Below are positions 54,928 through 64,000 of a stretch of DNA of 64,000 nt, piece after piece. The DNA is from Symsagittifera roscoffensis (taxonomy: Eukaryota; Xenacoelomorpha; Acoela; Convolutidae): NCBI RefSeq assembly GCF_963678635.1, contig NC_087063.1:70889617-70953616 (forward strand), written 5' to 3'. The position numbers were made by a program, and so were the translations under genes. The notes below the pieces were generated by a model. The model worked only from the letters and a program-made list of their open reading frames with translations, was not told the DNA's origin and searched no databases. Numbering within the stretch: the stretch's first letter is position 1; each line of letters begins with the position of its first letter.

Positions 54928-56194
54928 TTGAAAGATGAACCTTTTGAATCAACCAATATATTATGCCGAATATTACAATCTGACGGTTTCTGAATTTAAT
55001 TTATGTAGCTTTATATTCTTCATTGTCTTTCAAGTGAGTAATTTGTTCCGGAATAGTAAGAGCCCTAATTATTTAAGGGCGTTTCGCGCAATGTTGAATC
55101 TTGGCAGAAAAGAAAACGTTTATTGACGATTGAAAGCAAATTGGCTTAACAACTCGACGAAGTGTTCAATTTTTCTAAATTAGCTGAGCTTTTAGACATT
55201 TTTGCAGCGATGATCCTCGAATTGCTGTTTCTTTAAAAGTTTTTTATTTAGTTAAGAAGATAAGACACTTGGGCCTCAGGGCGTTTGATTCTTTTCATAG
55301 TTTCCCAACGCTTAAATTTTACTTGGGAATTCTATTTCTTTCTTTTTTTTGGACCTGAAATTTAGCACCATTTTTCGCTAATTCTCCGTAGACTTCGTTG
55401 GTTATATGAATATAAAAATCCAATGATGAGATTTGGTTTCATTTTACGAAAGTAATAATGAAACGTAAATTGTTTGGTGGGATCTGTGTTGGTTGAGATA
55501 CAGAAAATGTCCCATACGACTTAAGGCGCAGAAAACTAACTGTTGTTGAATTATCATTAAACTTTTTTGGCATTTTCAGAAGGAGCTGGTCTAAGTATTT
55601 TATTAATACGTCCCATTTTTTCGTCTATATTCCCCTTGGGACCCTCGCTGTGCTACAAAACATAACTGTCGACCGAAAAGGAATGGATGAACTCTTAAAA
55701 GTGATCAAAAAACTAGATAATCTAATGCTAGATAACCTAATCCTTGGCTCCATTAAATATACTCTAATGACATCACGGGTTGTATTGTATCGTGTAGAGG
55801 AATGGAGGGGAGTGCAAACCAATAAGGGCGTATCAGTGGAATAACTAAATACCAAGAAGGAGGTCGATTGAAAAAAAAGAAACCCACACTCAAAGTAGAG
55901 ATCTATGTTCGGGAATTTTCTAAGCCTAGCTCAATTAAGGGTGGCTTAATGTACGTTGAAAAAGTGGGTGTGTATATTTACAATTTTTAATATTTTCTTG
56001 GCAGTTAAACGCTCAAATAATTGCTGTAAGCCCGGAACCTCCACTTTTTTTCTTTTTTTTTCATTGAACCTTCGACATGTTGTTTGTGTTTACTGAAAAT
56101 AAATTAGGTTACAGCCCTCCCAGGTATTTAAGATCTCGTATACAACCCTCTTATATGGATCAAGATATTTTTTTTCAGGAAAATCTTAAACTTT
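54928..56194. other. Intergenic, nothing recognised
   Basis: AT-rich; no exon-like segment and no strong repeat copies. Confidence 0.35.
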
Positions 56195-56690
56195 TTTCAC
56201 GCTCAAATTTGATTTTTCGCGGTTTGAATTTTGTTTGTTCCCAAGTTCAGTTTAACTTCATTTACTAAAAGGAAAGTAAATTACGCTCTCAGTTATGAGT
56301 TTTCTCAGTCAAAAACATGGATTAATGCTTCGAAAGGGGAATTAAAATCAATTTTTTATTCACTTCATTTCTTTTACTGAAATGAAGGCAACTCAACTAA
56401 CGAGCACTGTGAACACTAACGAAAATGTAAAGGTCGCAAAAACCTGATTGACTTCTACTTTTGAAAAGGTGTTTTAATTTCCAGATTTCTCAGCACAAAA
56501 AAACTTTGCCTATTGATCAAATTTTTTTTTAAATTGTATTGAGTTTACCAGAAAAGTTTCAATCAAAGAGCTTCAATGCCATTTATTTTTTGCTTTGAAA
56601 GTTGAAGTTTTTTTTTAATCAAGTCAGTTTTTTCTGGTTGCGTGCGTTCCTTGAATCTTTTCCAATTGTCTGTTCATTATATTTTCAAGT
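56195..56690 (+). repeat. Dispersed repeat family A copy
   Basis: Family landmarks TGATTTTTCGCGGTTTGA (about 56211), AAAGGTCGCAAAAACCTGATT and CTTTTCCAATTGTCTGTTCA. Partly duplicated within itself (two CATTTCTTTTACT-like blocks). Confidence 0.75.
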
Positions 56691-56703
56691 AGTGTTCAGG
56701 TCC

Positions 56704-57030
56704 TGCACAAATTGAGCGTCTAATTTTAGAGCAAATCAAATTTCACATGGAGTCTGAACCAAATGATTTCATACTTCGGAGTAAAATGACGTCCGTTTTC
56801 TCTCAATTAGCGCTATCTAATACCGCTTGAATTTTTATTTAAAAAAAACATTTTGGCCGTATTTTTTCCTCAGTATATTTTTCCGTATTTTTTCTCTTTA
56901 GGAATCTTTGGTATAGTGAAGGACAAATGCTTACGAACAATGGCGGGTGTCCTCTGCTTGTGCTACTTGGTATATCCTTCGTATATCTCTTTTTTAGTAT
57001 ATTTATCCCCTAAAAAGCCCCAATCGTACT
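56704..57030 (+). repeat. Dispersed repeat family R1, copy 2
   Basis: Uninterrupted relative to copy 1 at both the 51310 MITE site and the 51912 family A site, and ends with AAAAAGCCCCAATCG at 57012. Confidence 0.8.
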
Positions 57031-57464
57031 TCTTTGGATACCTTAGTCAATCAAGGATGAGTATCTTGTACGGTTCTTTAATAGACGATATGCCCATTCT
57101 TAGCAAGACCTTTCAAGATATATAGTATTTTGCGGAGAAAAATGGCTTTACGCGCTAATACAACCTAAAACTTTAGTCAAAAATGATCTTCATAGTCCTT
57201 TGCTGGCGGTCAGAATAGCTTTTTATGAAAAAAAAAATCTAAATTGGTTATCTTGCAAGATATCTTCCCTCTTTCAAGATTCTTCCAAGATAATAACATG
57301 TTGCAAGTTAAACTCCATCTTGCAAGTTAAACTCATCTTCGGTGAAACACTATGGTTGGGGTGGTTATTGCTGTTATTTTTGGCGGGGTTTTGGGTACAA
57401 CTCGATACAATGTACAGTTGAACCGCTTTTACTTGGTGATGAAGGGCATAGACCATCAAAGCAG

Positions 57465-58490
57465 TTTTTTATCGAGTTTGCTAATTACACTTGAATCAGC
57501 TTAGTGTATTATTACGAACCTTCTTTTTCTTCTAACATAAGTCGCAAATATTGGTGCCACTTTTGGGGCACCTCTACAGCTTTTTGATAGCATGTGCTTT
57601 GACATTCGAATAGTAATAAATTAACTTATTTGATGCATTTTTAATTATCAAGTGAACCGAAAAAAAGCTGTTTGTTTCAAACAACATAATAATAATAATA
57701 AAAAATCGACTACAGAAATTGTCTAACGCAACATATCTCGCAATTTTTGAAATACATAATTTATGCAAAATGTGGCCTTATTCTGTCCGATTTGTTATAT
57801 GCAAAGTTATTGTGGATGCCTTCAGTTTGTTATATTCCAAATCAGGGGCGGATCTAGGATTTTCTTGAGGGGGTGGACTTTCGTCAGCCCTTTTTTTACG
57901 TCGACCAAATTGATTTTCTGACCTCTCCCAAAGCACTACAAAGACCCTGTTTTGGCCAAAATTTCTGCGCCGTAGGCAAAGTTTTGAAGAAACAGGCCAA
58001 AAAGGGCGTTTTTAGGCAATTTTTGGAAAATTTTAACTAAAAAATTGCGTTTTATCGGCGCGTGTTCCCCCCTCAAAATTAGTATATATTGGCGCCAAAG
58101 GGGGGACCCTTTGGGTCGGCAGGGGTCGAATCCCTGAGAAGGGGGGCGTCAGCCCCCCGCACCCCTAAATCCGCCCATGTTCCAAGTTATTACTTGCAAA
58201 GTTGTGTCTAATTGTATTTGGTGGCACTGTTGCTGAATTGCGTTGGCAATTTATTAGCATAGGTAGCTGATTTATTCGTGACTAGTGTTTGTTGGTGGCT
58301 AAGCGTGCGTGGCTGATTGGTTAATGCGTGAGACTCAAAATCTCTTGATTGCAGTAGGTCGCAGATCGAATCCTAGACCTAGACGAATTTTTAATTCGAG
58401 GCTTATTTTTTTTTATTATTGCACTTTCTAGAGCTGCCTTTTGTCGTGTTCTCTCTATTATTTGCGAAGCGCAGCTTCGCCTATGTGTTA
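57465..58490 (+). repeat. Family C repeat, copy with nested hAT-like MITE
   Basis: 57465-57842 and 58188-58490 align with the copy at 40215-41295. The tRNA-Leu-like part is at about 58307-58380 (GTGGCTGATTGGTTAATGCG, GAGACTCAAAATC, GATCGAATCC) and the terminal hairpin GCGAAGCGCAGCTTCGC at about 58471-58487. This is the best-preserved terminal hairpin. Confidence 0.8.
57843..58179 (+). mobile_element. hAT-like MITE, 337 bp
   Basis: Ends CAGGGGCGGATCTAGG and (inverted) CATGGGCGGATTTAGG, 14 of 16 matching. It is flanked by TTCCAAAT (57835-57842) and TTCCAAGT (58180-58187), an 8-bp target duplication with one later mutation. The family C copy at about 40985 has this target once, without insertion. 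CAGGG-type ends plus 8-bp duplication are the hAT superfamily pattern. No coding sequence. Confidence 0.85.
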
Positions 58491-58644
58491 AATTTTGTTT
58501 CAGCTTGCGAAATTGAAGTGCCATTATTTGGTCTAGTACTGATTTGTTTTTGTTTAGTTTTGGAGAAGACTAGGTGCAAAGTAGAATTCCAAAAACTCAT
58601 ATTTAATTTCTTAATTCAGAAATTTCTATTGGTATTTAAAGTGT

Positions 58645-58656
58645 TTTTTTTTGCAG
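58645..58656 (+). promoter_or_regulatory. 3' splice site before the TTI1 coding exon
   Basis: TTTTTTTTGCAG, a strong polypyrimidine tract and AG. The first ATG follows seven bases into the exon (58663). It implies an untranslated upstream exon that I did not locate; the sequence just upstream is the family C repeat. Confidence 0.65.
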
Positions 58657-58662
58657 ATAGGA

Positions 58663-61600
58663 ATGTTAGATAACAATTCGAATGTTTTGAACCAAAGTGT
58701 TCACTCTTCTGAGGCAAAATTACTTCTTAATCAACTCAAACAAGCAGTTTCGACCTCAGTTCAAATTCAAGGTTTTGACGAGCATTGTGATACAAGTTGG
58801 AACAAAAAACAATTCAGTTTGCATGATTTGCAGCAGACCCTCACGCGATCGCCTAATGCTCTCTTAGAAACGATAGGGCCTCAGGTTTTACATCCTCTTC
58901 TTTTCCTCTTAGACAAAAGACAGCAGTCGGCCTCTGAAAAAGACATGCTGGCTCTGCTCGAGTGTGTCGAACTAGTGGCGGTAAACTCAGTTTTTGAGAC
59001 ATCATTTCCAGCTCAGCGGCAGGTGTTAGTGTCATTAACGAGGGTCATGCAAACGAAAAAGTCTGACGAAATTTTAACAAAAAGTTTGCAGGTTTTCAGA
59101 GCTTGCTTTAGAAGTTGTTATGATACGCACGAGTTTTGTCTAAATTTTTATAAGTATGCGAACTTTCCTCTGCTAGCGATGGCAATGCAAACGTTTCTGC
59201 AGTTCTTAAGCGAAAATTCTTCTAGCAAGCATAGTTTTCAGCTGCAGGAAATGGCCATTACCTGCTTCGATTTATTAGTTACTGCTAAATTATTAACTCC
59301 CGGTTTAGTGAACGTGCGATCTCATATGCTTGCTTCACTTTTCCCAGGAATCGTTGCTGTGCTCATGAAAGCCATTTTGAGCACTAATGGCACTTTCAAA
59401 TCGAGCATTTTGGCAGCACTGATCTCATCTTTGCGTTCATTTTTAATTGTGGTATTGGAACCAAGTGGCGCTGGTAATACATACCCTGATGCTGAAACAG
59501 CCAAATTAGAAAATATACCGCAGAATATTGCAGAAATGTTGACAACTCGCGATCTTAACTGGATCGACAAAGTAAACACGAACCTGGAAAAGTTTTTCAA
59601 GTCTGTCCAAAGTACTTTCATTGGGCATACGAGTGAAAAAGTACGATTTGCTGCTCTTCATTTTTGCCAAGATTTGATTCTAAATTGCGCATCAGCTTTG
59701 AGTGAAAATTGTGTTTATACATTAACATGGACGTTGCTCTGCTTCGAACGCGACTGTCATGACGAGGTGAAATCACTGGCTTTAATCGCTAAACACAGAA
59801 TAGTAGATGAAAAAGAGGCACTGGTGATGAATGTCAACTTCCAGCTGAAATTTTTTGACGATTGTTTGAAGTTAAGTGACCAACTTGCTGGAACATTAAC
59901 TAGAAACTCAGCTGAATCATTTTCAATCTTACTTGCCAAAATTATTGCCTGTATTTCAGTACTGGATACAAAGCGTTGTTTTGGGGTTTCGTCAAATTTA
60001 AACAGGATTCTATCGAATATCTGCAGCTGTTTTCGAATTGAATTTGACGCCATTCAGATATTGGAAACTTGTGAGGATAAGGCAGACGCGTGTTCTGACA
60101 GTGGAATCGCTACCATCTCCTCTATTTGGAGCGAGTGTGGTGATTTTCAGCTGGGAGTTGGTTTCAAAAACTTGACTAAGAAGCACTTAGACCTAATGCG
60201 ACAACTGTGTTCAATGATTGTATCTACCTCAGAAAACATTTTCAGTTTAGCGTTAGATATCTGTTCCCCGCTGCAGAATGGCCAAGATGACCACCCAGCA
60301 GAAGTGACGCTGCAGAAGTTATGTATGTCCTCGTTTATTCTGGATTGTGGCCACGATCTTTTGGACGTGAGAGTGAAAAACCAAGTTAGTAGTAACTGCG
60401 AGTACCATCTATCCAGGGCTGCGGAATTACTCAACGCGAAATCATCGAAATTTACAATAGCTTACATGATCTTGTCTTTAAAAGTTGCCAAATCAAGTTG
60501 CTACAAAGTCGGCTGTTTTCTTGATTTGAAAGCTGTTTTATACAAAACTGCCATCTTTGCAACGCATAGTGTGGCAATTGTAGCGTCAGCTGCTATCGAT
60601 ACCCTCTTGGCCTTTTCGAATGTTTTCTGCACTAACGAGAAAAGTGTTGCAAAATTGATCGAAGCGAATTCGGATTATTTGTTCTCAGATTGCATAATCA
60701 AACTCAAACATGCAAGTCTTTACCCGGAAGTGATAAGTGTTTTATGTGTTATTTTCCAATTCGCAAATGACGAAGTTGTTCTCTTTGCCAAAGACATTTG
60801 TGTTGAATGTGAAAACTATCTGAGACTTTCAAGTCCGAATGAAATGCGAGGCAATAATTCAAACGTTGAAAGAATTTTTCTCTTGCTATCTAAAGTTTCG
60901 GGATATCTTGTTCGAAATTTTTCTTTGAGCCCTATCTATAAACCTGCAGATAGTAAACAAGAAAAAACTGCTCTATCTCAAAAATTGGTCAGTTTTCTGC
61001 GAGAAGTTGCCAACGAACGAAACGAAAGATCGCAAAGGTTCTGTGAGCCAATGGCTGAAGAGAATGTAGATGATTCCGTTGAGGAGGGGCTTGGCCAATC
61101 AGATTGCGACCCGTCTCCTTCGATAGCCGATCCAATTCAAGTGCAGATCGCCTACAAAATCATCCAGATGTGCATCGTGTATACTGCGACTTCTCATTTC
61201 AAAACAAAATTCTACTGCTTTAGCAGTGCCACAAACTGTTTCACCATCCTGGCCAGTGAAGAGGAACAAGCGAAGAGGAGTTCTCGCAGTGCCGGTGGCA
61301 ATAACTGTCTACTACCCATGGTACACCAGTTTTGGAAGCCCACAGTCGCCCGTCTCAGGGACCCAAAAGCCACAATCAAATTGAAAGCGTTCAATCTTGT
61401 TGTTTTGTTCAGTGAGATATCGAAAGATTTCGTTCGTGCAAAAATTGCTCAAGATTGTGTTGCTTCAATATTAGACGGGCTAGAAATCTTGTTGTCAAAT
61501 TTCTCAAAAGGTTCAAGGGGTTGCAGCATATCGACTTATGACAAGACTACAAATGATTACAAATTGCTGGAGGCGTTGATTCAGGGTGTTCCGAATTTGC

Positions 61601-61803
61601 TCTCAAGTTGCTTAATTGTACCCTGGGATCGAGCGACAACATTCAAATTGACTAAAACTGTGACTCAGAGTTTAACTGTTTTTGAAAAATTGGACAATGA
61701 TATCTTCAGGTTGCTCTTAAATGCACAAAACAATTTGAGAGCGCAGGATGCTTGTTTAGTTAGTTTTGTGGAAAGTTCTGTTAAGGGCAATGTTATTGAA
61801 TAA
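58663..61803 (+). CDS. TTI1: TELO2-interacting protein 1 homologue
   Basis: 1046 residues from the first ATG, in one exon; mammalian TTI1 is about 1090. The protein is almost entirely alpha-helical HEAT-like repeats. Family-like segments are LLETIGPQVLHPLLFLLDK near residue 65, the VRFAALHFCQDLI repeat near 325-340, and the C-terminal block from about 824 with IAYKIIQMCIVYTATSHF, LLPMVHQFWKPTVARL and LKAFNLVVLFSEISKDFVR. An acidic, Ser-rich loop at about 783-822 precedes that block, where vertebrate proteins also have a variable loop. TTI1 forms the TTT complex with TELO2 and TTI2, which with HSP90 stabilises PIKK kinases (mTOR, ATM, ATR, DNA-PK, SMG1). The upstream frame includes four codons from the splice-acceptor tract, which I exclude. 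Confidence 0.85.
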   Translation: MLDNNSNVLNQSVHSSEAKLLLNQLKQAVSTSVQIQGFDEHCDTSWNKKQFSLHDLQQTLTRSPNALLETIGPQVLHPLLFLLDKRQQSASEKDMLALLECVELVAVNSVFETSFPAQRQVLVSLTRVMQTKKSDEILTKSLQVFRACFRSCYDTHEFCLNFYKYANFPLLAMAMQTFLQFLSENSSSKHSFQLQEMAITCFDLLVTAKLLTPGLVNVRSHMLASLFPGIVAVLMKAILSTNGTFKSSILAALISSLRSFLIVVLEPSGAGNTYPDAETAKLENIPQNIAEMLTTRDLNWIDKVNTNLEKFFKSVQSTFIGHTSEKVRFAALHFCQDLILNCASALSENCVYTLTWTLLCFERDCHDEVKSLALIAKHRIVDEKEALVMNVNFQLKFFDDCLKLSDQLAGTLTRNSAESFSILLAKIIACISVLDTKRCFGVSSNLNRILSNICSCFRIEFDAIQILETCEDKADACSDSGIATISSIWSECGDFQLGVGFKNLTKKHLDLMRQLCSMIVSTSENIFSLALDICSPLQNGQDDHPAEVTLQKLCMSSFILDCGHDLLDVRVKNQVSSNCEYHLSRAAELLNAKSSKFTIAYMILSLKVAKSSCYKVGCFLDLKAVLYKTAIFATHSVAIVASAAIDTLLAFSNVFCTNEKSVAKLIEANSDYLFSDCIIKLKHASLYPEVISVLCVIFQFANDEVVLFAKDICVECENYLRLSSPNEMRGNNSNVERIFLLLSKVSGYLVRNFSLSPIYKPADSKQEKTALSQKLVSFLREVANERNERSQRFCEPMAEENVDDSVEEGLGQSDCDPSPSIADPIQVQIAYKIIQMCIVYTATSHFKTKFYCFSSATNCFTILASEEEQAKRSSRSAGGNNCLLPMVHQFWKPTVARLRDPKATIKLKAFNLVVLFSEISKDFVRAKIAQDCVASILDGLEILLSNFSKGSRGCSISTYDKTTNDYKLLEALIQGVPNLLSSCLIVPWDRATTFKLTKTVTQSLTVFEKLDNDIFRLLLNAQNNLRAQDACLVSFVESSVKGNVIE

Positions 61804-61804
61804 A
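61799..61804 (+). promoter_or_regulatory. AATAAA overlapping the TTI1 stop codon
   Basis: The hexamer AATAAA includes the TAA stop codon (61801-61803). If used, the 3' UTR would be about 15-30 bases. No other AATAAA was noticed for roughly 1 kb downstream. Confidence 0.45.
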
Positions 61805-62991
61805 TTTCTTATCTCACTTGCTAAGTAATGCCCAGTTAGGCAAAAGCGAGTATGCATACTGGCTGTTCAGTGATGCAGCTTTGGGGTAGGAGGGAGGGCC
61901 CCTTTGGATTGTTAGGGCGGCGTTAAGCGAATCAACACTTATTTCACTTGTCAAATTGACTAACTTACTTGTTTGCTGAAAACTTCGAACAAGGTTAAGT
62001 AACAACGTAACATTATAATCTGATTGTAGCATCGAAAAAAATTGGTGTAAATTGTCATTTTTGACACGAAAGTTACTCAAAAAGAGCGAAAGGGAGTCCC
62101 TCAAGTGAAATTCGGCCGGTCAGAATACATTTATAGACAAAAACGCCCAAATTGCTACTAGCGGGATCAAATTACTCAGAGAGAGTAAAATACTGCAGTT
62201 TTCAAAGTATTTCAATGTCGTCCTTTTAAATTCAGCTGAAACAAATTCACAATTAAAATTATTTGAAAAGTATAGTTCCTAAAGGCAAAATGACAACATA
62301 TGGTTTGAGTTGAATGAATCAAAATAAGTCGTCTGGCAATCTAAAAGATACCTATCTTCAAGATCCTTGAAAACAGAATTTAAATTTTTGAGATAGTGAC
62401 GTTGATTTGTTTTTGATTAAGCTAGCTGCCGTAAACTAGTTAACGGTAAGTATTTGTCTCATTAAATTAATTGTTATAACTTGGAAGAAGACAGCGTCTC
62501 GAATCGGGTGAAAAACATGATTGTTGCAATTGTTCGTTTAATTTGTTAAAAGTATTCACGATAAAGTTTTGTAAAAATTTGGGGAAAAAACGTATCCATC
62601 GTCTCTTGTATAATTTCGCACTGTTTTCAGTTGTTTATCGATAAAATTTGGAAATGCAAATGTTTTAATTATTTCATCTGCTATTTCGAGGCGTTTATTT
62701 CTTGTTTAAATTTTTTTAGTCAAACAGCCCGGATGCCAAACTCGTAGTTTGATTATTTAGTTTGACGAGCGCATGTAACCAGCGCCCATTTAAGCTATGA
62801 CTTATTTGCAAGAGCTCAACATCGCTACCACAATGATGTTTAGAATAAAAATTACATAACAATAAAGGCTGCTCGTGTCAAGGTGAAGCTCTTTTTTCCG
62901 ACCATTTTCTCAGATGTTTCAAGAAAATTATGTTGAAAACACTTTTGGAAAAAATGAATATGATTGTTTTCCGCAATGATTACAAAAATAT
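61805..62991. other. Intergenic, nothing recognised
   Basis: AT-rich. A degenerate family D block (GGCTGCTCGTGTCAAGGTGA) is at about 62867. A 96-codon minus-strand frame at 61814-62104 has no recognised content. Confidence 0.4.
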
Positions 62992-64000
62992 ACAAGACTG
63001 CTCGTATCAGGGCGAAGCCCGGAATGTTCCGACTGCCTTTTAATGTTTAATGAAATGTAATAAAAATGAAAAAAAAAAATTGCAAAATTTGAAATTTTTT
63101 ATGAAAATCATCCCCCCACATGCCATATAAAGTACAAAAGGATAGATTTCGCTCCTTGTAACAAATCAATTATGGCAAATAAGCTTCTTCCAACTAATTT
63201 GGAACGATTTCTAAGACGGATTAAATCTCCGCTTACGCGTTAATAGCGCGAATTATATCGCGCGTTAATTGTCCCAAATTGGTCAAAATGGCAATCTTTA
63301 AACCCTCATAACTTCACGAAAAATGATCACAGGTGAAATATCTTTTCAAATATAAGCTCAGGACAACAATAGCTTTCGAATGATAAAAAAAATTCCGTCA
63401 AAAATGGCTAGTTAAAAAAAAACCCACCCCGAGCACAAATATTCCGTTACTTTCGTATCGAAAGTCGGAACAACAAGTCGCATTAGTTAACCCAATATTT
63501 GGAGCAATTCACGTGCCTCTTTCATTTGGAATTCTTTCTGAGCAGGAATAATTCACCAAATTTGTTAGAGCGGTAATTATCTGAAATGGCTTGACTTTCG
63601 AACAATTTAGCTAGCACTAAAATTAACAAGACTGCTCGTATCAGGGCGAAGCCCTGAATGTTCCGACTGCCTTTTAAGTTTTATGGAGCAGCAGTAATAA
63701 CATTAAAAAAATAAATGAAATAAAATAAAATGAAAAAAAAAAATTTCTAAAATTTGAAAATTTTAATGAAAATCATCCCCCCACACGCCATATAAAGTAC
63801 AAAAAGAGAGATTTCGTTCCTTGTAACAAATCAATTATGGCAAATAAGCTTCGTTCAACCAATTTGGAACGATTTATAAGACGGATTAAATATCCTCTTA
63901 CGCGTTAATAGCGCGAATTATATCGCGCGTTAATTGTCCCAAATTGGTCAAAATGGCAATCTTTAAACCCTCATAACTTTACGAAAAATAATCACAGGTG
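62992..64000 (+). repeat. Direct repeat of about 635-665 bp (family D), two copies, second cut by the window end
   Basis: Copies start at 62992 and 63626 with ACAAGACTGCTCGTATCAGG, then a CAGGGCGAAGCCC hairpin and GTTCCGACTGCC. They share ATGAAAATCATCCCCCCACA, CATATAAAGTAC and the block GCGTTAATAGCGCGAATTAT (63238 and 63904). Identity is high outside a few indels. Non-coding. The family block also occurs alone at 34661 before the 148-bp array. Confidence 0.85.

Overview
The window reads as nuclear DNA of an invertebrate animal: AT-rich, with three well-separated metazoan genes that each carry their coding sequence in one long exon, and with most of the remaining sequence made of transposon relics, short dispersed repeats and tandem repeats. 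The three genes are a Shaker-type (Kv1) potassium channel, an IRF2-binding-protein homologue and a TTI1 homologue. They indicate a bilaterian animal; I cannot assign a phylum from the sequence alone.

Positions 1-14968 hold Ty3/gypsy-type LTR retroelements on the minus strand. One nearly complete but decayed element runs from a right (5') LTR near 14203-14968 through gag, protease, reverse transcriptase, RNase H and integrase to a left (3') LTR near 721-977. Beyond integrase it carries sequence not usual for this class: a macro-domain ORF (5434-6039) resembling the OARD1/TARG1 family, then a long ORF in the position of env (about 964-4986, broken) with a coiled coil and two regions resembling SGNH/GDSL hydrolases. 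A second, internally deleted copy of the same family continues past the left edge and shares the LTR at 721-977, so the elements lie in tandem. The right LTR contains a 14-bp minisatellite that appears to be an expansion of a motif in the LTR itself.

Positions 15000-26200 have no recognisable gene. They contain a 382-bp direct repeat pair (17383 and 19264), a minisatellite between them, dispersed repeat copies, and at 22690-23760 a richer, less repetitive stretch that could be the promoter or 5' UTR region of the downstream channel gene. Kv1 is at 26212-28149 (+) and the IRF2BP homologue at 30015-31562 (+).

Positions 31600-58500 are repeat-dominated: an 11-copy array of a 148-bp unit, two Mutator-like (MULE) transposon relics (43187-45014 and 52538-54927), a hAT-like MITE with an 8-bp target duplication, a repeat family with a tRNA-Leu-like segment and a terminal hairpin, and a short non-coding mobile repeat (here 'family A') whose ends can be inferred from two filled/empty site comparisons. 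Two isolated exon-like pieces (39550-39682 with a TATA box and splice donor; 46962-47123 with a splice acceptor and stop) may belong to real genes that I cannot identify. TTI1 occupies 58663-61803 (+), and the window ends in a direct repeat of about 635-665 bp headed by a GCGAAGC hairpin.

The three genes have unrelated jobs (membrane excitability, transcriptional regulation/ubiquitin ligase-type regulation, PIKK kinase stability) and nothing suggests they act together. The most unusual content is the macro/SGNH cargo of the retroelement.
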